A stretch of DNA of 60,901 nucleotides from a virus: the IMG/VR virus record IMGVR_UViG_3300032313_001529, positions 1 through 60,901 of that record. One strand, 5' to 3'. Positions 1-10,086 of the stretch are shown piece by piece. Below the pieces are notes generated by a model. That model saw nothing but the letters and a program-made list of their open reading frames with translations. It was not told the DNA's origin and searched no databases. How positions within the stretch are numbered: position 1 is the first letter of the stretch; the number at the start of each line of letters is the position of its first letter. The position numbers were made by a program, and so were the translations under genes.

Positions 1-849
1 TAATCCTTTTATAAAATTTTCATCATGTATTATACTTGAATTTTTAGGATATTTTTTATCGATAAAAGATATAAATTTATTATTTTGTATATTTTCTTTT
101 TTAATAAATTTTTTTAGATTATTAAAATTAGATTTTATATTTTCAATATTTAATGTTCCAATATTTGATGGAAAAGCAATATTACTTGATAGATTAACGT
201 GACTATTTCCGATTAAATTATTTGTTAAACCAGTCGAATAATTAACAAATTGATTCATGTCATTTATTTCATTTTTAATAATATCTGAATCATTCCATAC
301 TGTTTTAAAAGTATTATTTAAATTCGACTGATTCTGATCATATGTTAATTTCCATTCATTTCCTGTCCAATAAAAAATTATATCATTAAAAATATTTCCA
401 TTTTCAAAAGAAAAATATTCAGTATATCTATTTCCATTATAAAAAATCTTAAATTTTTGACTTTTAATATTTTTTGATGCAACTATTTTAATATATGACC
501 CAATATCTAAAAAAGGTATAGATGAATTAGTTAAAGATAAATTGATAGTTAAATCAGTATTTTCTTGTTGAAAATTAAATATATATTTTCTATTTAATAG
601 CGTTTTGTTTAATAATGATATTTGTATATTGTGTGTTGTTTCGAAATCATTTATTACATTTACATTAAAAATATTTTCTTTAATTTCATGACTATTTTCA
701 AAAATTTCACCATTAATAGGTACATAAGAATTTTTATTTTGTATTATATTTTGCTTACATATTTGATTTTTAATATTTATTAATGAATTACCAGATTTAG
801 GTTGTAATAAATCATTTGATATTGATATTTTTTTATATTTTCTGGCCAT
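1..849 (-). CDS. Hypothetical virion-type protein, 3' end outside window
   Basis: The frame is open from an ATG at 847-849 to the left edge with no stop, giving 283 residues; the C-terminus is missing. An AAAGGA ribosome-binding site lies inside the end of the preceding gene, about 12 nt upstream. The protein is Asn/Ile/Lys-rich and beta-rich, with a stretch around residues 125-165 (YFSFENG, IIFYWTGNEWKL) that reads like a beta-sandwich of a structural protein. I recognise no family. Its place as the last visible gene of the leftward baseplate/tail operon suggests a virion component, which is inference from context only. Confidence 0.75.
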   Translation of the reverse strand, partial: MARKYKKISISNDLLQPKSGNSLINIKNQICKQNIIQNKNSYVPINGEIFENSHEIKENIFNVNVINDFETTHNIQISLLNKTLLNRKYIFNFQQENTDLTINLSLTNSSIPFLDIGSYIKIVASKNIKSQKFKIFYNGNRYTEYFSFENGNIFNDIIFYWTGNEWKLTYDQNQSNLNNTFKTVWNDSDIIKNEINDMNQFVNYSTGLTNNLIGNSHVNLSSNIAFPSNIGTLNIENIKSNFNNLKKFIKKENIQNNKFISFIDKKYPKNSSIIHDENFIKGL

Positions 850-857
850 ATTTTTAA

Positions 858-2321
858 TTATTCCTTTATTCCTAGATATGCTATTGAATCTTTTTTAATA
901 AAGTTTTCTGTATCAAATCCACTTGCAGGATATTTTTCATCAAGTGTAATAGATTCAACAACTTTATTTTTTGTTTGAATTAAACTTTCTTTTTGTATTT
1001 TAACAATTTTTTGTTTTTCTTGTAATGAAATTGTTAATGAATTAAAAAATCCTGATTTTATTATTTGTGTATCGACTATAACATCATTTATTTTTGTTAT
1101 AATCACATCATCAAACGATTTTTCATATTTAATATTTATTATCTCATTATTTTCATTTTTTTCAATAATTTTCGCTATTTTATTTTTTATAAATTCAAGA
1201 GAGTTAACATTAGAATTAATATTTTTTATATTCATATCATTAAAAGGCGTTATATTTTTTTTATCATCATTATTTAACCAACCTAAATTTATTTGATTAT
1301 TTTTAAAAGGTATTGGATTTTCTAAATTAATAAATACTTTTTTAGTTTGTTTCGTTATTTTACCATTAATTGTAAAAGCGGTATTAGTTAATGAATCTTT
1401 TTTGACTACATTTATATTTTCAATTTTTTTTGTAAATATAGGTTTTATATTTGAAAAATCTCTAAAAGAATCAGAAAAAGTAGCTGTAGTTGTATCATTT
1501 ATCGTTATTTTATCATTTATTACATTTACTTCATTTCTTATATTTTTTCCTAAATCTATTTTATCAAATTTAATTCCTGTAAAATTAGATATATCTATTC
1601 TTTTTTCTATTTTTAGTATTAAATCAAAAGGATCTAATCTCATTCCTGAAAAATATTTAATGTATGAATTATGTGTAATAGGATATAATAATTTATAAAT
1701 AAACTTATTTTGTTCAACTTGACTTAATCCTACTTTAAACATTTTTTCATACATATTATACAAAATATATAATGCACCTGATGTTTCCCAACGATTATTT
1801 TGTTTATTAAAAACATGTGTATCAGGAAAACGTAAAATTTCATTAAAAGGAATAAAAGTATCAGATGTTAAAATTTCATGAATTATAAAATTATCTAAGT
1901 AGTAATTCAGGCTATTAATACTTTTGTTTTGAACATTTCTTATACTCGTTTTTTTATTTAAAATAAAGTCGCTATTCAATAAATTTATTACTTTATTTTC
2001 ATTTTTATCTCTATCTAAAAATATTTTTTTGTATGTTTTTAAAATATCTTTTTCCTCTTCATACAACTTCTCGTTATTTATAAAATTGTCGACATTATTA
2101 TCTAAATTAGAAAATTTATTTGAAAATGGTGAAATGATATCACGTAATTCAGGCGATAAATTTATTGAAAAAGAATATGAATTATTTATATTTATGAAAC
2201 TGTTCAACCTGGTTGTTCTGGTTGTTATTCTAGACTGTTTTTCAATTATTTCAAAGATATATTCTTGCGTTGTTTCAACAACAGGCGAAATATTACCTTC
2301 TTTTATCTGAATTGTTAACAT
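858..2321 (-). CDS. Hypothetical tail/baseplate-region protein (487 aa)
   Basis: A complete frame with a good ribosome-binding site (AAAGGT, about 8 nt before ATG). No signal peptide or membrane span is visible. The N-terminal 60 residues are Thr/Arg/Asn-rich; the middle (about 150-250) is mixed helical with a short segment (NNRWETSGALYILYNMYEK); the C-terminal third is charged and beta-rich. I do not recognise the family. It is followed after 8 nt by the partial gene at the left edge and preceded by a LamG-containing structural protein, so co-transcription with the baseplate genes is likely. Several plus-strand open frames inside it are antisense shadows. Confidence 0.7.
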   Translation of the reverse strand: MLTIQIKEGNISPVVETTQEYIFEIIEKQSRITTRTTRLNSFININNSYSFSINLSPELRDIISPFSNKFSNLDNNVDNFINNEKLYEEEKDILKTYKKIFLDRDKNENKVINLLNSDFILNKKTSIRNVQNKSINSLNYYLDNFIIHEILTSDTFIPFNEILRFPDTHVFNKQNNRWETSGALYILYNMYEKMFKVGLSQVEQNKFIYKLLYPITHNSYIKYFSGMRLDPFDLILKIEKRIDISNFTGIKFDKIDLGKNIRNEVNVINDKITINDTTTATFSDSFRDFSNIKPIFTKKIENINVVKKDSLTNTAFTINGKITKQTKKVFINLENPIPFKNNQINLGWLNNDDKKNITPFNDMNIKNINSNVNSLEFIKNKIAKIIEKNENNEIINIKYEKSFDDVIITKINDVIVDTQIIKSGFFNSLTISLQEKQKIVKIQKESLIQTKNKVVESITLDEKYPASGFDTENFIKKDSIAYLGIKE

Positions 2322-2371
2322 GTAAATACCTTTTTTAAATAAATATAAAAAAAAAATATAAGGTATTTAAT

Positions 2372-5300
2372 TTAAAATCTTCTTCCACTTAAATTTAAAT
2401 AATTATTTGATTTTCTTGTATTTGTATTTGAAACAATACTATAATCACCTTTCATTAAAATATGACTTTCCATAAATTTGTAATTAAACTTATGTCTTTC
2501 TAATGCATGTGATTCAATTACATAAATATTATTATTAAACTTAACGCGTGTTGAAATAAAATCAGACAACATATCTGTTAATATATTATCTAATATTTGA
2601 TACATTTCATATAAAGGTGTGATTTGAATTTTATCACTTTTAATTCTCTTAAAATAAAAATCTGAAAATTTTTCAATATTATTATAATATGAATCATTCA
2701 TTACTGAAAAGTCTGATATAATATTTTTTAAAAATGAAACGTCATTAAATAATTTTGCTATATCCTCATTTAAATGTTTTATATTTGACATTTCTATTGA
2801 AAATCTGACGTCATTTTTTTGTTGATTAATATATTCTACATTATAAACAGGTGAAATAGCAACGTTATATTCTTCTGCCAAATCAACATCACTAAAACTC
2901 ATTACTTTTACTTTATTTTCGAAATTAGGTTCATCAAATTTAATATCATTTTCATATATTACAATTTGTTTATTTATAATTCTATCAATTGATATTATAG
3001 GATTATTACAAATTAATTTATGAGGATAATTAATAGCATATAAATCAGTTGTTGTTAATTCACTGAAGTCTATTAAATTAATATTTTCTCCATTTAATTC
3101 TTTATGATATACATCATCTTGACATGATAAATGTAGTAATAAAAATTCAGACAAATTTTTGTTTAAATTTTTATTTAATTTATACTGATCATTCGCTATT
3201 GAAAATTGATTCATCGCATGCATATTTATATCATTTTTTGATAAATTTACATTCCACAATTTTATATTTGATATATTTCCATTAAATTCAAAAATATTTC
3301 TAAATGATATATTATTTCCTATATTAATCTCCAATATATCATTAACTATTTCAAAAATTTTAGGTTTTATTTGATTAGATTTTGCAAAAACATAATCACT
3401 TTTAAAATATTCAACATCTTTTTCGCATGTTTGACAAACTAAACTTAAAACAATTTCATTAACTTTATTTTCAACATGAATACTAAATTGCAAGTTATTA
3501 TCAAAAATATTTAAATTTTCAATTTTAAGATAATCAGTAATTGAATTATCATTATTTTTTAAAAATAAAATAAAATCGCCATAAAGACTTTCAGCATTTT
3601 TTTCAAAAATAAGTTCCAATAGTAATTCATTACTTTTTGTTGTATTTACTAATTTAAAAATACTTTCTGATAAAGATTTTTGTTGTAAAACGTTAAAATA
3701 ATTTAAAAAAAATTCGAATGTATAAGAATTTTGGCTAAATAAACTATTTGGTAAATTGTTTAATTTACTTTTTAAAATTAAATTTTTATTTGTTTTATTA
3801 AAATTTATTATTTTAAAATCTTTATTTTTTTTTATATAATTTTTTTCAATGAATGAATTTAAACTTTTGCCATATTCTCTAAATTTATAATATTCATCAT
3901 AATTAATACCTACAGAATTAAAAATAGATTTAATAGCTTGTTTTGTACCTTTAGACATAATCATATCTTTTGAATTGACAAGAATTCTTTTCCATATTTG
4001 GTTTTGAATATATCTCATATTATATTGACTTTTATCAGCACCATCAGCACCTATTACATATCCGTCTAATATTTTATTAGTATTATTATTCAATAATTCC
4101 TTAAATATAAATCCATTTTTTTTAGTCATTAGTGGTAAAAAGAAATTCACTACAGATTCAGCTGTATTTATATCTTCATAATCAATATCAATTAATTTTG
4201 GCATTATATCTAAATAAAGCTTAATTTCATCAAAAAATCTTGCCCAAATAATTAATAAATTTGCAAAAGTTTGAATTGCTTCTACTTTTTGTTGACCAGG
4301 AAGATCAGTATCAGTAATATAATATGTTTTTGCAGCTTCATTATTAAATGATTCACTTAAACCTTCAAATGCAGCGCCTTCATCGAAATAATGTCTTGGG
4401 AATAACTTAAATATTAAATTTGAATTAAAAATATCCCATTCTTTTGCTTTATTTAAATATGTTTCATTTAAATTACGATTTTTAGTAAAAGAAGGAAATA
4501 AAACAGGATTAAAATCATCGTTTTCAAATCGTAAAGAAGGTTTAATTAAGTCATTTTCATAATTATATCTCAAATTTGTTATAAGAGTGCCTGAATCTGC
4601 TATTATTCTTGAATGTAATGAATTTCCACTATAATCAAAACAAATTGAATTATTTCCATATGTTCCTGCTGGTTCATTAAATCTAAAATACAGTTTTAAT
4701 AAATCATTTGCAAATTCGTTTGTTTCTTTTTTTAATATAATTTCTTCACTTGTCAAATTTTTATGATAAAATCTAAATTCATCTAAAAACCCTATAAATT
4801 TTTCATTATTATTATTTAATTGAAAATTATAATTATTGTTGTTAGATATAATATGATTAGATATAGCTTTTCCAATATAAAACTTTGTATCATTACTTAT
4901 ATCTAAACTAGAATTTGATAAAATGTCTGATTCTTTTTGTAATGATTGTATCTCAACGCCATTCAGATACACGACTATATTTTTTTTATTTTGAGAACTA
5001 TTAATAGATAATGAAATATGCTCCCACGTATTTCTTAATATTTGAAAAGAAGAATATAACTTTTTATTATTTACGCCATCGGTTAAAATAAATACAACTT
5101 CTGTTAATGAATTTGCAATATTATTTTTTACAAAAAAAGTAAAGCCATTCTGTGTATTAACGCCATTTATAATTTTATTATCTAAATATTGAAAAACAGG
5201 ATGATTGTTATATTGTACATTGTCTTGTAAATATATTCTAAAATCAATTGAAAATTCGCTATTTTTTGGATTTAAAATTGGTTTTGTTAATTTTGAAATA

Positions 5301-5755
5301 ATATCATCATTTCTATTTAAAGAAAATAAATAACCTGCTTTATTAGTTACTTCTATATGTGCATTATTATTAAATTTTAAATAACCTATATTTTTATCAA
5401 TTTGATTGTATATAAACTTTCCAAATCCATCGAAACTTCTAAAATATTGATCAACTTCAATTGATGATCCATCAAGTGGGAATTCATCATATATTTTATT
5501 AAAAGTATACTCTACTTTTGAAACAGCGGAATCAAAAAAACAATGATTTCTAAATTCTGAAAAGTCTATTGCACCTAATAATTGTTGAGTATTAAATAAT
5601 CCTGAATATGTATCAAATCTTTCAAATTGATTTTTATCTAATATTAAATTATCGAAATCTAATAAATTAGAATTTTCATTACTTTTATTTACTCTTTTAT
5701 TTTCATTTATTTTATATTTATTAATCAATTCTTTTTGTTTAAATAATTTACCCAT
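2372..5755 (-). CDS. Large LamG-domain tail/baseplate structural protein (1127 aa)
   Basis: The N-terminal motif NHCFFDSAVSKVEYTFNKIY followed by EFPLDG (about residues 70-95) resembles the start of large structural proteins I know from marine myophages. Residues about 150-340 form a LamG/concanavalin-like jelly roll, with NTWEHISLSIN, VVYLNGVEI, FYIGK and FLDEFRFYHKNL. A central segment (about 440-640: AKEWDIFNSNLIFKLFPRHYF, then IWKRILVNS and SKGTKQAIKSIFNSVGI) matches the KGT...GI motif of the same phage family. A second LamG-like region appears near residues 670-860. The likely role is a peripheral baseplate or tail protein that binds glycans or other fibres. It overlaps the upstream gene by 8 nt, suggesting translational coupling. 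Confidence 0.75.
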   Translation of the reverse strand: MGKLFKQKELINKYKINENKRVNKSNENSNLLDFDNLILDKNQFERFDTYSGLFNTQQLLGAIDFSEFRNHCFFDSAVSKVEYTFNKIYDEFPLDGSSIEVDQYFRSFDGFGKFIYNQIDKNIGYLKFNNNAHIEVTNKAGYLFSLNRNDDIISKLTKPILNPKNSEFSIDFRIYLQDNVQYNNHPVFQYLDNKIINGVNTQNGFTFFVKNNIANSLTEVVFILTDGVNNKKLYSSFQILRNTWEHISLSINSSQNKKNIVVYLNGVEIQSLQKESDILSNSSLDISNDTKFYIGKAISNHIISNNNNYNFQLNNNNEKFIGFLDEFRFYHKNLTSEEIILKKETNEFANDLLKLYFRFNEPAGTYGNNSICFDYSGNSLHSRIIADSGTLITNLRYNYENDLIKPSLRFENDDFNPVLFPSFTKNRNLNETYLNKAKEWDIFNSNLIFKLFPRHYFDEGAAFEGLSESFNNEAAKTYYITDTDLPGQQKVEAIQTFANLLIIWARFFDEIKLYLDIMPKLIDIDYEDINTAESVVNFFLPLMTKKNGFIFKELLNNNTNKILDGYVIGADGADKSQYNMRYIQNQIWKRILVNSKDMIMSKGTKQAIKSIFNSVGINYDEYYKFREYGKSLNSFIEKNYIKKNKDFKIINFNKTNKNLILKSKLNNLPNSLFSQNSYTFEFFLNYFNVLQQKSLSESIFKLVNTTKSNELLLELIFEKNAESLYGDFILFLKNNDNSITDYLKIENLNIFDNNLQFSIHVENKVNEIVLSLVCQTCEKDVEYFKSDYVFAKSNQIKPKIFEIVNDILEINIGNNISFRNIFEFNGNISNIKLWNVNLSKNDINMHAMNQFSIANDQYKLNKNLNKNLSEFLLLHLSCQDDVYHKELNGENINLIDFSELTTTDLYAINYPHKLICNNPIISIDRIINKQIVIYENDIKFDEPNFENKVKVMSFSDVDLAEEYNVAISPVYNVEYINQQKNDVRFSIEMSNIKHLNEDIAKLFNDVSFLKNIISDFSVMNDSYYNNIEKFSDFYFKRIKSDKIQITPLYEMYQILDNILTDMLSDFISTRVKFNNNIYVIESHALERHKFNYKFMESHILMKGDYSIVSNTNTRKSNNYLNLSGRRF

Positions 5756-7652
5756 TATTACCTACCCTAAATACTTCATTAGCATTTACAATCAAATTGT
5801 TTTGTTCTTGTTGCTTCAATTTAAATATAAATTGAATTCTTCTACCATAAAATACATCTGAATTAAAAAATGGAAACCAATAATAATCATTTTCTTTTAG
5901 ACATTTTGTTGCATTCATTTCCTCAGTCATAGGTATTAATACTTCATTTGTATCATAATCAATTACTTCATAAAAAACATCTCCGATATCTAATCCTTGT
6001 AACGATCTTTTAACCTTAACAAAATCATATTGTGCATCTAAATCAAAAAAAGTAACAGCAATTTTATGTATATCATTCATAACACCTAAATCTGGAGAAT
6101 ATAATTTAACAGAAGCTCTTAATCTTTTAAAAGAATTTATTGTACTTAGCGTATCTTTATATACTTTTTGTATATCTGAATATATTAATGTACCATTATT
6201 ATACCAATCAAATTTAAATTCAAGATATTCTTTTTGTAATAATAAATTTAATATATTACTTTGGTTTAATGATGAAATATTCCAATTTGTAAAATATGTA
6301 CCTTTTAAATTTTGTCCTTTAATATCTGTCATTTGATCACATTGAATATCTTCATTAAAATAAATTGGGATATTATTAATTTTATCAATACTAGTTATAT
6401 TTAATGATAAATCTGACGTTGGATTAATATCAACAATATTACCGTTTTGTATTTTTTGAATATTTTTTAATGTTCCACCTTTTTTATTATATAAAAATAT
6501 TTTGTTTTGTTCATTAAAATAAAAAAGTTTATTTATTGGGATATTGTATGTATTATCATCAATTAAAATTTTTAATGATGGTTTTAAATGTCTATTTCTA
6601 ACATTTTTTGATCCAAGTCTTTTTGCGAAATATGTTTCATCATCGTTTAAATTAATATTAGCAAATTTTACACATAATCCTTTGTTTTCTAAAGTACTAT
6701 TATCTTCCCAATATTTTTCATATATACTTGTAATATCAACCAATATATTTTCATTACCATTTTTTACATAAAAATTACATAAATCTTTAAAATCATAATC
6801 ATTATAAGTCCAAATTAAATCACATGAATCAGCAACCATTCCTTCTACTAAACCTATTTCACCTGCTGATTCCCAAGATATTTTTTCATTTGTATTACCA
6901 TTATAATTCGCATATATCCAATTTGCTGCATCAATATCAGTTAAAGAATATACATCTCTACCTAAACCTTCATTAAAATCTTTTGATAATGGTAATACTT
7001 CAATATTATAATCCTTAGGTTTACTTAATGAAGTTGTAATATCATGTAAATCTAAATAAATTTTTATATTATCTTTTACAATATCATATGAAAAAAAGTC
7101 ATTATTTTTTCCTAAATCTGATTTTAATAATAAAACAGATTCTTCTACACGTGAAAAATTTCTTACAATGCTAAAATTACTATTGTTTTGTAATTCCAAT
7201 ATTTTATCGCCTTTTTCACCTTTTTCTTTTTGCTCAAACATCAATAAATCATGACAAAAATATGCATTTATACCAATAACTGAAGAAATATCTGTAATTG
7301 TATTTTTAATATGTTCATTTATTTCATCAATTGTAATTAAACTATTTATACATATTACCCATTTATTGTTTTGTAATGTTCCATTAATATTATCTGTAAA
7401 TAGAGTGTCTATATCAATATACAAATTAATTATAGAATTTGAATAATTTTCAAATATAATATCTTCTGAACTTTGAAAAATACTATCATTTAATCTCAAG
7501 ATACACTTCGATTTTAAATTAATATTTTCATTATATGTTTTAAATAAATCTAATGTTGAAGCTTTTCCAAAATTAGCATGTCTACCATCAGTATCATTTA
7601 ATAATTTATTTGTAATATAAGTGTCTTTTTCAATAGGATAAATAATGTACAT
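5748..7652 (-). CDS. Baseplate/tail structural protein with DNRLRE-like N-terminus (634 aa)
   Basis: The N-terminus (KDTYITNKLLNDTDGRHANF then GKASTLDLF, residues 9-36) resembles the DNRLRE/CBM96-type beta-sandwich, whose signature is D-x-Y-[VI]...N-x-G...S-x-L. A related region with SCILRLN-like strand character follows. Around residue 240 comes DAANWIYANYNG, with a preceding RDVYSLTDI, typical of such domains in phage structural proteins. The C-terminal third is beta-rich and unassigned. The gene sits between the gp6-like protein and the LamG protein and its end overlaps the next start by 8 nt. I infer a baseplate-associated structural role. The exact function is unknown. Confidence 0.65.
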   Translation of the reverse strand: MYIIYPIEKDTYITNKLLNDTDGRHANFGKASTLDLFKTYNENINLKSKCILRLNDSIFQSSEDIIFENYSNSIINLYIDIDTLFTDNINGTLQNNKWVICINSLITIDEINEHIKNTITDISSVIGINAYFCHDLLMFEQKEKGEKGDKILELQNNSNFSIVRNFSRVEESVLLLKSDLGKNNDFFSYDIVKDNIKIYLDLHDITTSLSKPKDYNIEVLPLSKDFNEGLGRDVYSLTDIDAANWIYANYNGNTNEKISWESAGEIGLVEGMVADSCDLIWTYNDYDFKDLCNFYVKNGNENILVDITSIYEKYWEDNSTLENKGLCVKFANINLNDDETYFAKRLGSKNVRNRHLKPSLKILIDDNTYNIPINKLFYFNEQNKIFLYNKKGGTLKNIQKIQNGNIVDINPTSDLSLNITSIDKINNIPIYFNEDIQCDQMTDIKGQNLKGTYFTNWNISSLNQSNILNLLLQKEYLEFKFDWYNNGTLIYSDIQKVYKDTLSTINSFKRLRASVKLYSPDLGVMNDIHKIAVTFFDLDAQYDFVKVKRSLQGLDIGDVFYEVIDYDTNEVLIPMTEEMNATKCLKENDYYWFPFFNSDVFYGRRIQFIFKLKQQEQNNLIVNANEVFRVGNNG

Positions 7653-7696
7653 AAAATTAATTTGCCTTTTTTTATTTAATTATAAATTAGGCTGAA

Positions 7697-9535
7697 TTAA
7701 ATCACAACTCTAGCAATAATATCAATTTCAGGATATTTTATTTCAAAAATACCTCCTTCAATCGGATATAATGAATCTTTATATATTTGATCTTGTATTT
7801 TTATAATTTCGTTTGAATACTTGTATGTTGTGCCTGTCGATTGATCATAATCAATATCAGTCTTTTGCACAATTAAATTTCTTTTATCTGTTACTATATT
7901 AGCAACTCCATATGTGTTTAATATAATATTAAAGACGTTATCTAAAGATATAGGTTGATTTATTTCAAAATCATTTAAATAATAAGAAATATTGTTTTTA
8001 ATATTTCTTTCTACTTGCGCTGGTGATATATTTAATTGTGCATTGATTCTAACATCTACATTAATTCTTATATTAAAAATTTTTGCATCTAATATATTAA
8101 AACTATCGCCAATTAATCTATACTCATTTAAATAATTCATTAAATTTAATTTTAAACTATCTGATGCCAATGCTAATTTTAAATTATTATCCTTACATAA
8201 AATATGTATATTTTTTGAATAAATATTATTGTTGTCATCATGCAATGCTATTTTAGAAACCTTACCAAATGCAACAGGCATTGAATGTATTTTTGCCAAT
8301 AAATCTTGATAATTAACAATTCTATTTTGCATTTTAATTGTATTTTGTATTTGTGATTTTAATTCATCAAATGTTAATGTATTTCTACCACCAATTGCAG
8401 GTTCATCATTAGTTACAAAAATTGAATTTATAACATTTTCTCTTGTAATCTCGTCAAGGCCTTGTGCAAATAATATATTCGATGTATCATCGATTCTATT
8501 TATATTATATGCAGGAATATTATGATCAATACCACCTCCATATATATATGTGACATATATAGTAGTATTTCTAGGGGCAATACCTAGACTATTTGTTTTT
8601 AATAAATCGCTAGGATCAAAACTAAATTTAGGGAAATAATCCCTTCCATATAAAGATAATGCACTTTTTGTAGGATCCTGAATTAATGATTTCATCATGA
8701 TTGAATTCGCATCGCCTGAACCAAATCTTAGTGAAACATCTCCTGTTTCAAAATTATCTTCTTTTATAAATCTATATGGAGCAGGTATCACTTCATAATA
8801 TTTGTTATTATTTTTTTCCAAATGCGTTGATTTATAAACTGTATCTTGCGACAAGAATTCAACTTCATAATATTTATTATCATTTGAATCAATAACAGTT
8901 TCAATCATTGTTACATTTTTATTAGATAAAAATATTCTTGGAAATTGTATATATGTATTATCAAATGAAAAACGTTCAGTAATTTTGCTACCTGATAATG
9001 CTAATCCATACTTTTTTAATACTATAAATCCTTGCGTTTCATTTACTCTATCTATTATATAATCCTTATTAAAATCAACATCTTCTAATAAATAAAAAGG
9101 AATATTATTGATTGATGATATTTTTAAATTTTTTAATATTTTTGGTAATTGCGTCGTATCTATTTGCCCGTCTATATAATCAACTCTAACTTTAAATAAT
9201 ATTTTAACAACTGCTGGTGATGCAGGTGTTGATTTAATACCTGCGTTTTTCATATGCCTTATTATATTATCATTTTCAACAGCAGTATCATAATTTAATT
9301 CATTATATTGATGATCCATATAAAAAGACAAAGAATCACCTACTATTGCTGCAAAATCTAATAACATACCACCGACTGAAGCTTCTGAAAAATCATTTAT
9401 TTTATCTGGAAAATAATTTTTTGCATAATTTAATAATTCATTTCGAAATTGTTCAAAACCTTTTGTTAAATAACTTCGATTTAATTTTTTTTCATCATTT
9501 ATACTTTTATTAATGTTTTGTATATCTACTGCCAT
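7697..9535 (-). CDS. gp6: Baseplate wedge protein, gp6 / baseplate J-like (612 aa)
   Basis: The N-terminal region (FEQFRNELLNYAKNYFPD, DFSEASVGGMLLDFAAIVGD, LSFYMDHQYNELNYDTA, IIRHMKNAGI; residues 25-115) is the classic start of T4 gp6/baseplate J-like wedge proteins. The middle carries VSLRFGSGDANSI and GGGIDHNIPAYNI, and the C-terminal half has the conserved RNTLTFDELKSQIQNTIKMQ plus RIVNYQDLLAKIHSMP, also family hallmarks. In T4, gp6 dimers form the inner ring of the baseplate and hold the wedges together. Length (about 610-660 aa) fits the family. It has a strong AAAGGA ribosome-binding site and lies 11 nt after gp25, the T4-like neighbour. Confidence 0.92.
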   Translation of the reverse strand: MAVDIQNINKSINDEKKLNRSYLTKGFEQFRNELLNYAKNYFPDKINDFSEASVGGMLLDFAAIVGDSLSFYMDHQYNELNYDTAVENDNIIRHMKNAGIKSTPASPAVVKILFKVRVDYIDGQIDTTQLPKILKNLKISSINNIPFYLLEDVDFNKDYIIDRVNETQGFIVLKKYGLALSGSKITERFSFDNTYIQFPRIFLSNKNVTMIETVIDSNDNKYYEVEFLSQDTVYKSTHLEKNNNKYYEVIPAPYRFIKEDNFETGDVSLRFGSGDANSIMMKSLIQDPTKSALSLYGRDYFPKFSFDPSDLLKTNSLGIAPRNTTIYVTYIYGGGIDHNIPAYNINRIDDTSNILFAQGLDEITRENVINSIFVTNDEPAIGGRNTLTFDELKSQIQNTIKMQNRIVNYQDLLAKIHSMPVAFGKVSKIALHDDNNNIYSKNIHILCKDNNLKLALASDSLKLNLMNYLNEYRLIGDSFNILDAKIFNIRINVDVRINAQLNISPAQVERNIKNNISYYLNDFEINQPISLDNVFNIILNTYGVANIVTDKRNLIVQKTDIDYDQSTGTTYKYSNEIIKIQDQIYKDSLYPIEGGIFEIKYPEIDIIARVVI

Positions 9536-9546
9536 AATATTTTCCT

Positions 9547-10050
9547 TTAATTATTCATTCCTAATTTAATTATTATCTCTTTAATATCATTTGAAACTAT
9601 TGGCATAGAATAATTTATTTTTAATACAATTATCGGTATATTATTTTTATCACTTTCTACTTCATCTTTATAAGAAACAAAAGATATTAAATTTATAAGA
9701 GGAGGAGGATAATATATATTAATAACACGTTTGATTTCTTCCATTAATAAATCATCTACATTTTCAATATCAGTTCTAGATAATATATTTTTTAAAACAG
9801 TACCAAATGATGGAAAACACAATCTTTCACCAGGTTCAGTCATTATTAAATTTTTTAAATTATCTTCTATTACTTTATCAAAATCATAATGCATTTTAAA
9901 TAAATCATCGCCAGGAGAAATTTCTAAAGGTGTTTTAATTCCTAGAGGCTTAAGTTTAATAAAAGTTTTATCATATTCAGCTTTTTTAAATAAATTATTT
10001 AAGCTATTTCCATTTTTTTTATATAAAATGTTTTTTGTTTCATTAGACAT
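9547..10050 (-). CDS. gp25: Baseplate wedge protein, gp25/GPW family (167 aa)
   Basis: The family signature is clear: DDLFKMHYDFDKVIEDNLKN followed by LIMTEPGERLCFPSFGTVLK (about residues 48-90). The TEPGER...P..G core is diagnostic of GPW/gp25 proteins. The C-terminal strand pattern (INLISFVSY, IIVLKINYSMP) completes the small alpha/beta fold. In contractile tails gp25 nucleates the sheath and joins gp6 in the wedge. Length is close to the usual 130-170 aa, with about 45 extra N-terminal residues rich in Lys and Asn. It is encoded directly upstream of gp6, as in many myophages. Confidence 0.92.
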   Translation of the reverse strand: MSNETKNILYKKNGNSLNNLFKKAEYDKTFIKLKPLGIKTPLEISPGDDLFKMHYDFDKVIEDNLKNLIMTEPGERLCFPSFGTVLKNILSRTDIENVDDLLMEEIKRVINIYYPPPLINLISFVSYKDEVESDKNNIPIIVLKINYSMPIVSNDIKEIIIKLGMNN

Positions 10051-10086
10051 TTATATTTACCTATTCTTATAATTTTAATTATAGCA

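Noticed and set aside
1065-2310. Plus-strand open frames over the 487-aa gene
   Set aside because: Low-complexity Phe/Ile-rich antisense translations without ribosome-binding sites; shadows of the minus-strand gene.
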